From NCBI RefSeq assembly GCF_902170785.1, contig NZ_CABHYG010000013.1, positions 101,261 through 165,260 on the forward strand: a stretch of 64,000 bases of DNA, given 5' to 3'. How positions within the stretch are numbered: position 1 is the stretch's first letter; each line of letters starts with the position of its first letter. Source of the DNA: Yersinia proxima. GTDB taxonomy: Bacteria > Pseudomonadota > Gammaproteobacteria > Enterobacterales > Enterobacteriaceae. Position numbers and translations under genes: made by a program. Below, in pieces: positions 16,786-26,756 of the stretch. Below the pieces are notes generated by a model. It saw only the letters and a list, made by a program, of their open reading frames with translations, was not told where the DNA came from and made no database searches.

Positions 16786-18048
16786 TCAGGCCTTTTTCGG
16801 CGGAGATGATGGCGTGTATTGACTGTTATCCGGTTTCACTGGCAAGTTACAACCGGCTTCACCCAACCAATACGGTTTGATATCGGCCCACACTTTCGGG
16901 ATCTCGATCGAGTGGTCGTCCTTCACATGAGCCAGATAGATGGTATGACTCAAATGATGGCTTTTCGGATCGATACAGACTTTCCCAGAAGGGCCGTCAG
17001 TACAGATATCACCGCTTTCCAGTGACTTACGCACAGCATCCATATCGGTGCTGCCCGCTTTTTCTACCGCAGCTTTGTACAGATAAACCGCGTCATAGGC
17101 ATTGGCCGCTTCCTGATTAATGTAAGGCTCATTCGGGAATTTGGCGTGGAAACGCTGTTTGAAATCATTACTGGCAGGGCTATCTACCTCTTCAATGTAG
17201 TTAGCGGTGATATACATATCTTTCAGCGCCGGAGCTTTAAAGCGCTTGTGCTCATAAGCCTGGCCGACGTTAACGGAGCTACCCATTGGCAAATTCAGTT
17301 TTGCCGCGGCTTGCTGCTCGTAATAGGAGGATTGGTTGGCTCCGACCAACAAAGTCATGACGAAATCAGGTTTGGCTTTCTGGATGTTTTGAATGGTTTG
17401 GCCAAATTGCGAGACACTTAGCGGGATAAACTCCTCACCGACCATAGTGCCGCCATTTTCTTCCACAATTTTGCGTACCCACTCGGCTGAGATTTGACCG
17501 AAATTATAGTCAGCGGCAATGGTATAAACTTTTTTGCCGTACTTCTCCATCATCCACGGGATCAAGGTTGAGAACTGCTGTTCAGGCACTGCACCGGTGA
17601 CGAAAACATTGGAGTCACACACGCCGCCTTCATACTGATTGTTATACCAATAGAGTTGTTTTTCGCGATCCATTATTGGGCGGATAGCTTCGCGTGAGGC
17701 ACTGGAAAACGCCCCGAAGATCACATCCACTTTGTCATTTTTAATTAAGCGACGAGCCATTTGTTGGAAGCGGGTGTTATCGGATTGCGTATCGTATTTG
17801 ACCAACTCGATTGGGCGTCCGAGTATGCCGCCTTTGGCATTAATCTCTTCTACAGCAAGTTCTGTGGCATGAATTTTGGGGATAACTGGTAGAGCAAAAT
17901 TACCGGATGCATCTTCCAACAAACCAATTTTTACCGGTTTCTCTGCCGCCATCGTCATTCCTGAGTAGGTCATGACAAATGCCGCGGCCAGCGCGATGGA
18001 GAGTGTGGTGTGATGACACTTAATTTTGGACCATTTTATTCCTGACAT
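16786..18048 (-). CDS. urtA: Urea/short-chain amide ABC transporter substrate-binding protein
   Basis: A 420-residue periplasmic binding protein, first gene of the operon. It has a signal peptide (basic N-terminus, hydrophobic LSIALAAAFVMTYSGMTMAA, likely cleavage near residue 35) followed by EKPVKIGLLEDASGNFALP. The body belongs to the type 1 family of UrtA/FmdD/AmiC proteins (ELVKYDTQSDNTRFQQ; DVIFGAFSSASREAIRP; YWYNNQYEGG). Two cysteine pairs near the C-terminus (GDICTDGPSGKVCID, GEAGCNLP) suit a periplasmic protein. The ATG at 18048 follows AGGGG. It delivers the substrate to UrtBC; related proteins bind urea or formamide/acetamide, and the operon favours an amide. Confidence 0.87.
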   Translation of the reverse strand: MSGIKWSKIKCHHTTLSIALAAAFVMTYSGMTMAAEKPVKIGLLEDASGNFALPVIPKIHATELAVEEINAKGGILGRPIELVKYDTQSDNTRFQQMARRLIKNDKVDVIFGAFSSASREAIRPIMDREKQLYWYNNQYEGGVCDSNVFVTGAVPEQQFSTLIPWMMEKYGKKVYTIAADYNFGQISAEWVRKIVEENGGTMVGEEFIPLSVSQFGQTIQNIQKAKPDFVMTLLVGANQSSYYEQQAAAKLNLPMGSSVNVGQAYEHKRFKAPALKDMYITANYIEEVDSPASNDFKQRFHAKFPNEPYINQEAANAYDAVYLYKAAVEKAGSTDMDAVRKSLESGDICTDGPSGKVCIDPKSHHLSHTIYLAHVKDDHSIEIPKVWADIKPYWLGEAGCNLPVKPDNSQYTPSSPPKKA

Positions 18049-18083
18049 AAGTACCCCTGGCATTGGTTAAAAAAGTGAGTCTG

Positions 18084-18134
18084 AAAAAAAGCCAAAAAAA
18101 AAGCCCGGCAAAGTCAGATGACATTGCGAGGGCT
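18084..18134 (-). terminator. Leader intrinsic terminator of the amide operon, probable AmiR/ANTAR target
   Basis: On the minus strand, AGCCC-TC-GCAA pairs with TTGC-C-GGGCT across an 11-base loop and is followed by nine T residues and then a second T-run. It lies between the promoter and urtA, inside the untranslated leader. A terminator here would silence the whole operon unless read-through is allowed, which is the role of AmiR encoded by the eighth gene. A small GGC-AATAGA-GCC hexaloop hairpin (18131-18142) overlaps the left arm of the terminator and could be the competing ANTAR element. Confidence 0.75.
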
Positions 18135-18190
18135 CTATTGCCATAACCACAAGCCGACAACGTTGGCGTTCTTGCGGAGAAGTCAGGGTC

Positions 18191-18220
18191 ACTATAAAAA
18201 GCATTTAGAGTTATTGTCAA
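18191..18220 (-). promoter_or_regulatory. Sigma70 promoter of the amide operon
   Basis: TTGACA (minus strand, 18215-18220) and TATAGT (18191-18196) with an 18-base spacer. This is a near-consensus promoter about 145 bases upstream of urtA, giving a leader of about 135 bases that includes the terminator. A strong constitutive promoter followed by a leader terminator is the antitermination layout. Confidence 0.75.
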
Positions 18221-18464
18221 CGAAGAATTTTCAATAAAAATCAAATAGTAAAATTGAAACTCGTTGCACTAAATCAGGGCTTTCGGTTGCACGAAAATGG
18301 CTCATTCATCCGCAAGCGCTAACTGCGAGTGAAGAGGCGTAATGCGGTGAAATTATCAAGGATGGGGGTGTGGAATAGGGGAGTGGAGGTTAATAAATTG
18401 CACCAGTGGAGTGCTTAAAAAATATTCAAATATTTATCTGCTTTTTATCTGTTACCTGTAATCG

Positions 18465-18496
18465 ATCCGACCTCGGCAAAATTACCGAGGTCGGAT
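18465..18496. terminator. Strong hairpin after fumA
   Basis: ATCCGACCTCGG (18465-18476) and CCGAGGTCGGAT (18485-18496) form a perfect 12-bp stem, 7 bases beyond the fumA stop. It lacks a T-run on either side, so it may protect the mRNA 3' end or act as a Rho-assisted stop. Confidence 0.5.
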
Positions 18497-18503
18497 TGCG
18501 ATA

Positions 18504-20147
18504 TTAACCGCAGCGGTTACATTTTGATGCCTGGATCTGTTGGAAGAAATCGTTGCCTTTATCATCTACCAGAATAAAGGCTGGGAAATCTTCGACTTCA
18601 ATTTTCCAGATGGCTTCCATACCCAGCTCAGGGTACTCCACACATTCCAAACTCTTGATACTGTTTTGCGCCAGGACGGCTGCGGGGCCGCCAATGCTGC
18701 CCAGATAGAAGCCGCCGTGCTTGTGGCAAGCATCGGTGACTTGCTGGCTGCGGTTGCCTTTTGCCAGCATGATCATGCTGCCGCCGTGGGATTGCAGCAG
18801 ATCAACATAAGAATCCATGCGCCCTGCGGTGGTGGGGCCAAGTGAACCAGAAGCATAACCTTCCGGGGTTTTCGCTGGCCCTGCGTAGTAGATCGGATGA
18901 TCTTTAATGTATTGCGGTAAACCTTCGCCGTTATCCAGCCGTTCTTTTAATTTGGCATGAGCAATATCACGGCCAACAATAATGGTGCCGGTCAGCGACA
19001 GGCGGGTTGATACCGGATACTGTGACAGCTCTTTTAAGATATCGGTCATCGGGCGGTTAAGATCGATTTTAACCACTTTGCCTTCGGTGCTATGGCGCAG
19101 GTGCTCAGGGATATATTTTCCTGGGTTTTGCTCCAATTTCTCCAACCAGATACCTTTGCGGTTAATTTTACCTTTGATATTCCGGTCAGCAGAGCAGGAA
19201 ACCCCCATGCCGACTGGGCAGGAGGCTCCGTGACGCGGCAAACGCACCACCCGCACATCATGAGCAAAGTATTTACCGCCAAATTGCGCGCCCAGACCTA
19301 AATCCTGTGCGGCTTCCAGCAGTTCTTGCTCCAGTTGGATATCACGGAATGCTTGCCCGTGCTCATTGCCTTCAGTTGGCAGACCATCGTAATACTTGGT
19401 GGAGGCCAGTTTCACGGTTTTGAGCGTGCTTTCAGCCGAGGTGCCGCCGATAACAAAGGCGATATGGTACGGCGGGCAGGCAGCCGTACCCAAAGTACGC
19501 ATTTTCTCAACCAGATAGTCTTTCAACTTACCCGGAGAGAGCAGAGCTTTGGTTTCCTGATACAGATAGGTTTTGTTGGCTGAGCCGCCACCTTTGGTGA
19601 CGAATAAGAATTTATAATCTTCACCCTCAGTGCTGTACAGGTCGATTTGCGCTGGCAGGTTGGTGCCGGTATTCACTTCTTGGTACATATCCAGCGCCGC
19701 GTTTTGTGAGTAGCGCAGATTGTCTTCAATGAACGTGTTATACACACCGCGTGACAGGGCTTCGGCATCATTCCCGCCGGTCCAGACGCGCTGGCCTTTT
19801 TTACCCACGATAATAGCAGTGCCGGTATCCTGACAGGTCGGTAAAATCCCTTTGGCTGAGATTTCAGAATTGCGCAGGAATTGCAGGGCAACATACTTAT
19901 CGTTTTCGCTGGCTTCCGGGTCATCCAAAATGGCAGCAACTTGTTTTTGGTGAGCGGGGCGGAGCAGGAACGAGGCATCGTGGAAAGCATGTTGGGCGAG
20001 GAGGGTCAGGGCTTCAGGTTCGACTTTTAGAATGTCGTGACCTTCAAACTGTGCGACCGAAACATGATTATTACTGACAAGGTAATACTCAGTATCGTCT
20101 TCCTTTAACGGGAAGGGATCCTGATAGTGGAACGGTTTGTTTGACAT
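18504..20147 (-). CDS. fumA: Class I fumarate hydratase (iron-sulfur)
   Basis: Cytoplasmic [4Fe-4S] fumarase of the TCA cycle, interconverting fumarate and malate. The 547-residue length matches enterobacterial FumA/FumB. The three cluster cysteines are visible: C105 in [10 protein letters not shown], the one in [20 protein letters not shown] (about 224), and the one in [12 protein letters not shown] (about 318). The C-terminal domain carries [20 protein letters not shown] and [15 protein letters not shown]. It is monocistronic here, between the amide operon promoter and an ERIC element. FumA versus FumB cannot be separated on motifs alone; the lone position without dcuB next door favours fumA. 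Confidence 0.92.
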   Translation of the reverse strand: MSNKPFHYQDPFPLKEDDTEYYLVSNNHVSVAQFEGHDILKVEPEALTLLAQHAFHDASFLLRPAHQKQVAAILDDPEASENDKYVALQFLRNSEISAKGILPTCQDTGTAIIVGKKGQRVWTGGNDAEALSRGVYNTFIEDNLRYSQNAALDMYQEVNTGTNLPAQIDLYSTEGEDYKFLFVTKGGGSANKTYLYQETKALLSPGKLKDYLVEKMRTLGTAACPPYHIAFVIGGTSAESTLKTVKLASTKYYDGLPTEGNEHGQAFRDIQLEQELLEAAQDLGLGAQFGGKYFAHDVRVVRLPRHGASCPVGMGVSCSADRNIKGKINRKGIWLEKLEQNPGKYIPEHLRHSTEGKVVKIDLNRPMTDILKELSQYPVSTRLSLTGTIIVGRDIAHAKLKERLDNGEGLPQYIKDHPIYYAGPAKTPEGYASGSLGPTTAGRMDSYVDLLQSHGGSMIMLAKGNRSQQVTDACHKHGGFYLGSIGGPAAVLAQNSIKSLECVEYPELGMEAIWKIEVEDFPAFILVDDKGNDFFQQIQASKCNRCG

Positions 20148-20528
<381 letters not shown>

Positions 20529-20867
20529 TTATTCAATGATAAGTGTGACTTTTTTACCAATATTACCGGCCATGCTAACCAGTGAATCAAGAGTGAATTT
20601 CTCTGTTTTTTGATTAACGACATCTGATATTCTCGGACGCGATACGTGCAGTAATGTGGCCGCGTCCACTTGCCGTATCCCTTCTGATTTAATCCAACTG
20701 GCAATCGACGTCATCAGTGCTTTTTTCATTACCAAAGCTTGTTCAATCTCTGCATTTGATTCTGCTAATAGTTGGCTGGCCTGAGCATCAGAAAACCCTA
20801 AATCACTAAAAATATTATCTTCTGCGGTAGTTATGTGACGTGATGCTGTATCAATTTTATCTGTCAT
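20529..20867 (-). CDS. HTH antitoxin, HigA/XRE type, of second toxin-antitoxin pair
   Basis: A 112-residue protein whose C-terminal half is an XRE-type helix-turn-helix: IRQVDAATLLHVSRPRISDV (about 68-87) followed by KFTLDSLVSMAGNIGKKVTL. It belongs to the short HTH family that is commonly encoded after Gp49/HigB-like toxins. The ATG at 20867 lies inside the toxin gene (11-base overlap) with GGAGAACAG upstream; the open frame extends further but only into the toxin gene. It should neutralise the toxin and repress the promoter at 21223-21240. Confidence 0.82.
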   Translation of the reverse strand: MTDKIDTASRHITTAEDNIFSDLGFSDAQASQLLAESNAEIEQALVMKKALMTSIASWIKSEGIRQVDAATLLHVSRPRISDVVNQKTEKFTLDSLVSMAGNIGKKVTLIIE

Positions 20868-21204
20868 TTTCTGTTCTCCGCTCGTGAATAACGTCTTTGT
20901 AACGCGTTTTAATAATGCTGACGTCTTTCTGGCTAGTCCTTTGTGTTTTTTTCTGAAAACTATGCAATACGTAAATTTTTCTTTCAAATTTAGCAATATA
21001 TACTACGCGATAAGCGTTTGAATGATCATCCAAACGTATTTCAATAACGCCAGCTCCCCAATTATTTATGAGTTTGAAATCGTTAGGTTCCAGGCCATGT
21101 TGAATATTTCGTAGTTGCCTTCCTGCAACTATGCGAGCACTTTCCGGAAAAGTCTTCAAATCCTCTAGCGAACTGCCACGCCAATCAATTATTTTGCCAG
21201 CCAT
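20857..21204 (-). CDS. Type II toxin, HigB/Gp49-like
   Basis: A 115-residue toxin of the phage Gp49/HigB-like branch of the RelE superfamily, predicted mRNA interferase. Features are the N-terminal WRGSSLEDLKTFPESARIVAGRQL, RLDDHSNAYRVVYIAKFERKIYVLHSFQKKTQRTSQKD (the usual core with the FQKK motif) and a basic C-terminus. The start has GGAG about 8 bases upstream. Toxin-first order with an 11-base overlap to the antitoxin matches the family. Confidence 0.85.
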   Translation of the reverse strand: MAGKIIDWRGSSLEDLKTFPESARIVAGRQLRNIQHGLEPNDFKLINNWGAGVIEIRLDDHSNAYRVVYIAKFERKIYVLHSFQKKTQRTSQKDVSIIKTRYKDVIHERRTENDR

Positions 21205-21222
21205 TCATCACTCCTTGATGTG

Positions 21223-21240
21223 TGTATAAAATTTTATACA
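21223..21240. promoter_or_regulatory. Palindromic operator of the second toxin-antitoxin pair
   Basis: TGTATAAAATTTTATACA, a perfect 18-bp palindrome starting 19 bases upstream of the toxin start codon. It probably overlaps the promoter and is the autorepression site of the HTH antitoxin. Confidence 0.6.
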
Positions 21241-21338
21241 TTCTATGGTGAGATAATCAATTCATTTTTACTGTGGTTTCCTCTCTTGAGTCAGAACTTC
21301 ACTTGATACCCTCGCTCTCCCAATCGACTAATTTGTGA

Positions 21339-22388
<1,050 letters not shown>

Positions 22389-22466
22389 CGCCTTAAGCAA
22401 GGTTTGCTAACACGCGCATTTAAAAGGCAATGAGGGGCGCACCAGCCCCTCCTGACAGGAGGCAGT

Positions 22467-23081
22467 ATGTGGTTCAGTGCCCTATCGAAAGCGGGCGGTT
22501 TGTTAGTTATCAGCACTGTGTTGGTAGCTTGCACCGTGGTGGATTTGGATGAAAACGGCAAGCCGATTCTGCCGGTCGATCCGAATGCAGTCGTCAGTGA
22601 CTATAACCAACCACCGGACAAAGTCGCCTCCACCATTTGGGTGAGCAAAGTGATGCCATTTGCCAATAGCAACGCGCTCAGTTGGCAGCAAGTGAAACAA
22701 CAGAATCAGCCAGCAACAGGGAAAAATAGCCAAAGTCATTTTGTTCGCTTCAACGGCAAAGTGGTGGCGGTAGAAACAGAAGGGCGGGAAGGGGCAATAA
22801 GAGTGGCAGTCGAGGGCGATGAGCAAGTGTTGCAATTGGGGCCTATCGTCAAGGGCAATGCTATTCGTGACGCATCGACCTTTATCCGCTTCGAAGATTT
22901 TAAAAATCAGGTGCAATATGCCCAGCTCTCCAAGGCATTAAGCAAACGCGCTTTACAGGATGTGACCAAACCCGATGCCAGTTGGGTCGGCCAGCAAGTT
23001 GAAGTATTAGCTGCGGTAACAGTGGCTCCCACCGGCTTGAGCAATGCGGTGCCGCTCAGTTTGAATAAGGAGAGCCACTAA
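22467..23081 (+). CDS. DUF2291 periplasmic lipoprotein
   Basis: A 204-residue protein with a lipoprotein signal: hydrophobic LLVISTVLVAC gives the lipobox LVAC with Cys22 as the acylated residue. The body carries the DUF2291 features (WVSKVMPFA near the N-terminus, GKVVAVETEGREGAIRVAVEGDE in the middle). It starts after AGGAGG and ends on TAATG shared with the ATPase start, so it is tightly coupled in the transporter operon. DUF2291 proteins are found next to Rbs-type sugar transporters; their function is unknown to me. Confidence 0.82.
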   Translation: MWFSALSKAGGLLVISTVLVACTVVDLDENGKPILPVDPNAVVSDYNQPPDKVASTIWVSKVMPFANSNALSWQQVKQQNQPATGKNSQSHFVRFNGKVVAVETEGREGAIRVAVEGDEQVLQLGPIVKGNAIRDASTFIRFEDFKNQVQYAQLSKALSKRALQDVTKPDASWVGQQVEVLAAVTVAPTGLSNAVPLSLNKESH

Positions 23082-24604
23082 TGGACCATCGACCTGACAT
23101 CGTCATGCGTGCTGAGGACATTTCGATGCGATTTCCCGGTACATTGGCGTTAGATGCCGTCAGTTACCATGTATATCGCGGCAAAGTGAATGTGATTATT
23201 GGTGAAAATGGCGCGGGAAAATCCACTCTGATGAAGATTCTGGCGGGGGTGCAGCAACAAACTTCCGGCCAGATTTACCTCAACGAACAGCCGGTAACCA
23301 TTGCCAATACCCGTGAAGCGGCAGCATTGGGTATCGGCATGGTGCATCAAGAACTGAATTTGTCAGAAAATCTTAATGTTGCGGAAAACATCTTTCTGGG
23401 ACGCGAGATTCAGCAAGGTTTGAAGCCGATCAACCAGGCGGCGCAGGAATTGATCGCCGAACAACTGATGGTACGTCTTGATCAGGCTATTTCACCCAAA
23501 GAAATGGTGTCGAATCTGAAAGTCGGCCAGCAGCAATTGATTGAAATTGCTAAGGCTCTGGCTGAGCAGGCAGATATTTTGATTTTGGATGAGCCAACTT
23601 CGGCGCTGAGCAAAACTGAAGTCGATATTTTGTTCCGGGTGATTCGTGAACTGACGCGTCAGGGCGTTTCTATCGTCTACATTTCGCATCGATTGGAAGA
23701 GTTGATGGCCATTGGCGACTATATCACTATCCTGCGCGATGGCCGTTTCCAGGCGGAAGCTGCCGTCAAAGATATTGATGTGCCGTGGATTGTGCGTGAA
23801 ATGCTGGGTAGTGATCCGGTTTCCAGCTTCCTTCATCCCGACCGGACTTTCGGTGCACCAATGATGGAAGTCGATAACGTCACTTTAATCAATGAATCCG
23901 GTAATACCGTGGTGAATCAAGTCTCGCTGCAAGTGCGTGCTGGTGAAATCGTCGGTATTTATGGGCTGATGGGGGCTGGGCGCACTGAACTGTTCGAATG
24001 CCTACTGGGCACGCAACAGAGCTATCTCGGCACCATTCGGCTCAATGGCACCGCCATTAGTGCCAAAACCTCAACCGCAGAGCGCATCCGCCTTGGCATG
24101 AGTTTAGTACCGGAAGATCGCAAAAAAACCGGCATTTTCCCGGTGTCATCGGTGGCTAATAACCTGACCATTTCCAGCTTATGGCGTCGGTTGAAACACC
24201 GCTTCGCCATCTGGCAGGAGAGTGAATCACAGGTGGTAGCCTCGGTGATTGGCGACCTGTCTATCAAAGTCTCTTCACCTGAAGTGGAAATTCAGGCGCT
24301 CAGTGGCGGTAATCAGCAAAAAGTCGTCATTGGCCGCTCATTACTGACCAGTCCGAACATTTTGCTGCTGGATGAACCGACACGGGGCATTGATGTCGGT
24401 GCGAAAGCGGATGTGTTTGAAATGATGGTGAAACTCTCTGAGCAGGGGATCGGCATTTTGTTTTCCACCTCAGATCTGAAAGAAATTATGGCGGTATCAG
24501 ACCGCATTCTGGTGATGTCGAACGGCAAGCTGACCGCGAATGTTTCCCGTCAGTCAGCCAATGAATCGGCATTGGTTACGGCAAGCGCACAAGGGTTTGA
24601 ATGA
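23081..24604 (+). CDS. Rbs-type sugar ABC transporter ATP-binding protein (two nucleotide-binding domains)
   Basis: A 507-residue fused double ATPase like RbsA. The first half has Walker A GENGAGKST (about 41-49), signature LKVGQQQLIEIAKA and Walker B ILILDEPTSAL. The second half has the typical divergent P-loop GLMGAGRTE, signature LSGGNQQKVVIGR and Walker B ILLLDEPTRGIDVG. It energises import of the sugar through the permease encoded next, with which it overlaps by four bases (ATGA). Confidence 0.9.
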   Translation: MDHRPDIVMRAEDISMRFPGTLALDAVSYHVYRGKVNVIIGENGAGKSTLMKILAGVQQQTSGQIYLNEQPVTIANTREAAALGIGMVHQELNLSENLNVAENIFLGREIQQGLKPINQAAQELIAEQLMVRLDQAISPKEMVSNLKVGQQQLIEIAKALAEQADILILDEPTSALSKTEVDILFRVIRELTRQGVSIVYISHRLEELMAIGDYITILRDGRFQAEAAVKDIDVPWIVREMLGSDPVSSFLHPDRTFGAPMMEVDNVTLINESGNTVVNQVSLQVRAGEIVGIYGLMGAGRTELFECLLGTQQSYLGTIRLNGTAISAKTSTAERIRLGMSLVPEDRKKTGIFPVSSVANNLTISSLWRRLKHRFAIWQESESQVVASVIGDLSIKVSSPEVEIQALSGGNQQKVVIGRSLLTSPNILLLDEPTRGIDVGAKADVFEMMVKLSEQGIGILFSTSDLKEIMAVSDRILVMSNGKLTANVSRQSANESALVTASAQGFE

Positions 24605-25719
24605 TGAAAGCAACAACTGGCACTGCGTTGGCGAGTCACCAGCCCGGTGGAGCGTCGTGGTCACGGGAAAATATGCTGCTGCTTCTGCTCAAGATGCGCA
24701 CTTTTATTGCCCTGTTCCTGATCCTGGGTTTCTTCTCTGTCATGGTTCCGGGGTTTTTGGCGACCGGTAGCCTGATCATTATGGTCAAGCATATCGCGAT
24801 CAATGCCTTCCTCGCGTTGGGTATTACTTTTGTCATTATCACCGCAGGGATTGACCTTTCTATCGGGGCAACCTTGGGGCTGTGCGGCATGATTGCGGGT
24901 TGGATGATCACTCAAGGTATTGTTTTACCGATGTTTGGTATTGCGATCTTCCCGAGCGTCTGGGTGGTAGTTCCGGTGGTATTGGTTATCGGAGCACTGA
25001 TTGGCGCGGTTAATGGTTGGATCATTACCCGCTATAACGTTGCCCCGTTTATCTGCACCCTCGGCACCATGTATGTGGTGCGCGGTGCGGCGATGCTGAT
25101 TTCTGGTGGTGAAACCTTCCCCGGCTTACAAGGGAATCCACAACTGGGTAATACCGGCTTTGACCTGTTGGGGTCTGGCACCTTGCTGGGCTTGCCGATT
25201 GCCATCTGGATCATGTTTATTCTGGCACTGGTTATTGCTTATGTTGCCCGCCGTCTGCCCTTTGGCCGCCATGTTTATGCCATTGGTGATAACGAACGAG
25301 CCGCAGAGCTTTCTGGCGTTAAAGTGCGGCAGGTCAAAGTGTGGGTCTACACCATATCGGGCTTCTGCGCCGCTATTGCCGGGATCATTGTTTCCGCTCA
25401 GTTGGTGGCCAGCCACCCAGCCAACGGCAGTGGTTTTGAGATGAATGCCATTGCCGCCGTGGTACTGGGTGGGACTTCTCTGGCCGGAGGCCGGGGCACT
25501 ATTCTCGGTACGCTGATTGGCGCCTTTGTTATCGGCATTTTGGCTGACGGTTTAGTCATGATGGGGGTGAGCGAATTCTGGCAAATGGTGATTAAAGGTA
25601 TCGTGATTATAGTGGCGGTCATTATTGATCAGATGCAGAACCGGATGCAGCACAAGGCAGCGATTGTCTCGCAAAAGTCCACTGTGGTGGCGCAAGTTGG
25701 GAAGAGCGAACAGGCATAA
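24601..25719 (+). CDS. Rbs-type sugar ABC transporter permease
   Basis: A 372-residue inner-membrane permease of the RbsC type. It has many hydrophobic segments, with the usual GITFVIITAGIDLSIGATLG (about 74-93) and GRHVYAIGDNERAAELSGVKV (about 222-242), the latter being the loop that contacts the ATPase. The N-terminus has an extra 30 or so polar residues before the first membrane segment. It overlaps the ATPase gene by four bases. The following 206 bases separate it from the catabolic genes of the same operon. Confidence 0.9.
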   Translation: MMKATTGTALASHQPGGASWSRENMLLLLLKMRTFIALFLILGFFSVMVPGFLATGSLIIMVKHIAINAFLALGITFVIITAGIDLSIGATLGLCGMIAGWMITQGIVLPMFGIAIFPSVWVVVPVVLVIGALIGAVNGWIITRYNVAPFICTLGTMYVVRGAAMLISGGETFPGLQGNPQLGNTGFDLLGSGTLLGLPIAIWIMFILALVIAYVARRLPFGRHVYAIGDNERAAELSGVKVRQVKVWVYTISGFCAAIAGIIVSAQLVASHPANGSGFEMNAIAAVVLGGTSLAGGRGTILGTLIGAFVIGILADGLVMMGVSEFWQMVIKGIVIIVAVIIDQMQNRMQHKAAIVSQKSTVVAQVGKSEQA

Positions 25720-25720
25720 A

Positions 25721-25750
25721 AATAGGCAAAACAGGTTGTGGCTGCCTATT
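25721..25750. promoter_or_regulatory. Hairpin between transporter and catabolic genes
   Basis: AATAGGCA (25721-25728) and TGCCTATT (25743-25750) form a perfect 8-bp stem immediately after the permease stop. It has no T-run. In a 206-base gap inside an otherwise tight operon it may adjust expression of the catabolic part. Confidence 0.4.
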
Positions 25751-25925
25751 AGCTACATAAACAGATTAGCTACAGAAATATATTGGCGACAGAACACGAA
25801 GATGTCACGCCGGAGGGCGATTTCCGGACAGGCTTGATGAAAGCTATTTTTTAGCACCATCAGGAATAAATATTCGGTAATGAGTAAAAATTCAGTTATC
25901 GATAAAATTTAAGAGAGGTAATGTC

Positions 25926-26756
25926 ATGAATCCGTATTCACTGTCAGTCGATGAGCTGGTGAAAAAGGCACGGGCCATCCGTCGCCGCATCGTCCTGCTT
26001 AATGCGAACAGCCCCGCAGGGGGGCATACCGGCGCTGATCTTTCACAAGTAGAGATTCTGACTGCACTCTATTTCCGTATCCTCAATTGTGCGCCAGACC
26101 GACTTACCGATCCTGAGCGCGATATCTATGTTCAGTCTAAGGGGCATGCGGTCGGCGGTTATTACTGCTGTTTGGCCGAGGCGGGTTATTTCCCCGAAGC
26201 GTGGTTGGCGACTTATCAGCACGCTAACTCACATCTCCCTGGGCACCCCGTCAAACATAAAACTCCAGGTATTGAATTAAATACCGGTGCTTTGGGGCAC
26301 GGCTTACCGGTGGCTGTGGGGATTGCACTCGCAGCAAAACGAGCTAACAGCAAACGTCGGGTATTTGTACTGACCGGTGATGGTGAACTGGCCGAAGGCA
26401 GTAACTGGGAAGCTGCGTTAGTGGCTGCTCACTATCAGTTAGACAACCTGATAATCATTAACGACAAAAATAAACTCCAACTGGCAGGTACTACCAAATC
26501 CATTATGAACACCGATCCGCTAGCGGATAAGTGGCAGGCATTTGGCCTACAAGTCACTGAATGTCAGGGTAATGATATGCAATCAGTGGTGGACACATTG
26601 GAGGGATTACAAGCGAACGGTAAACCCAACGTGGTGATTGCCAACACCGAAAAAGGTGCCGGTATCTCCTTTATTCAAGGGCGCGTGGAGTGGCACCACC
26701 GGGTGCCGAAAGGTGCTGAAATTGATCTGGCGCTGGAGGAATTGAGCGATGAGTAA
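25926..26756 (+). CDS. Split transketolase, N-terminal (TPP-binding) subunit
   Basis: A 276-residue protein corresponding to the N-terminal third of transketolase. It has GGHTGADLSQVEILTALYF (about 33-51), SKGHAVGGYYC (about 73-83), GALGHGLPVAVG and the thiamine pyrophosphate motif GDGELAEGSNWEAA (about 151-164). It should form a heteromer with the next gene's product. RBS GAGAGG lies about 7 bases upstream. Split transketolases paired with an FGGY kinase and an isomerase are the arrangement of the apulose-4-phosphate transketolase (AptA/AptB) pathway, which is the most specific suggestion available; another pentulose phosphate is possible. Confidence 0.85.
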   Translation: MNPYSLSVDELVKKARAIRRRIVLLNANSPAGGHTGADLSQVEILTALYFRILNCAPDRLTDPERDIYVQSKGHAVGGYYCCLAEAGYFPEAWLATYQHANSHLPGHPVKHKTPGIELNTGALGHGLPVAVGIALAAKRANSKRRVFVLTGDGELAEGSNWEAALVAAHYQLDNLIIINDKNKLQLAGTTKSIMNTDPLADKWQAFGLQVTECQGNDMQSVVDTLEGLQANGKPNVVIANTEKGAGISFIQGRVEWHHRVPKGAEIDLALEELSDE

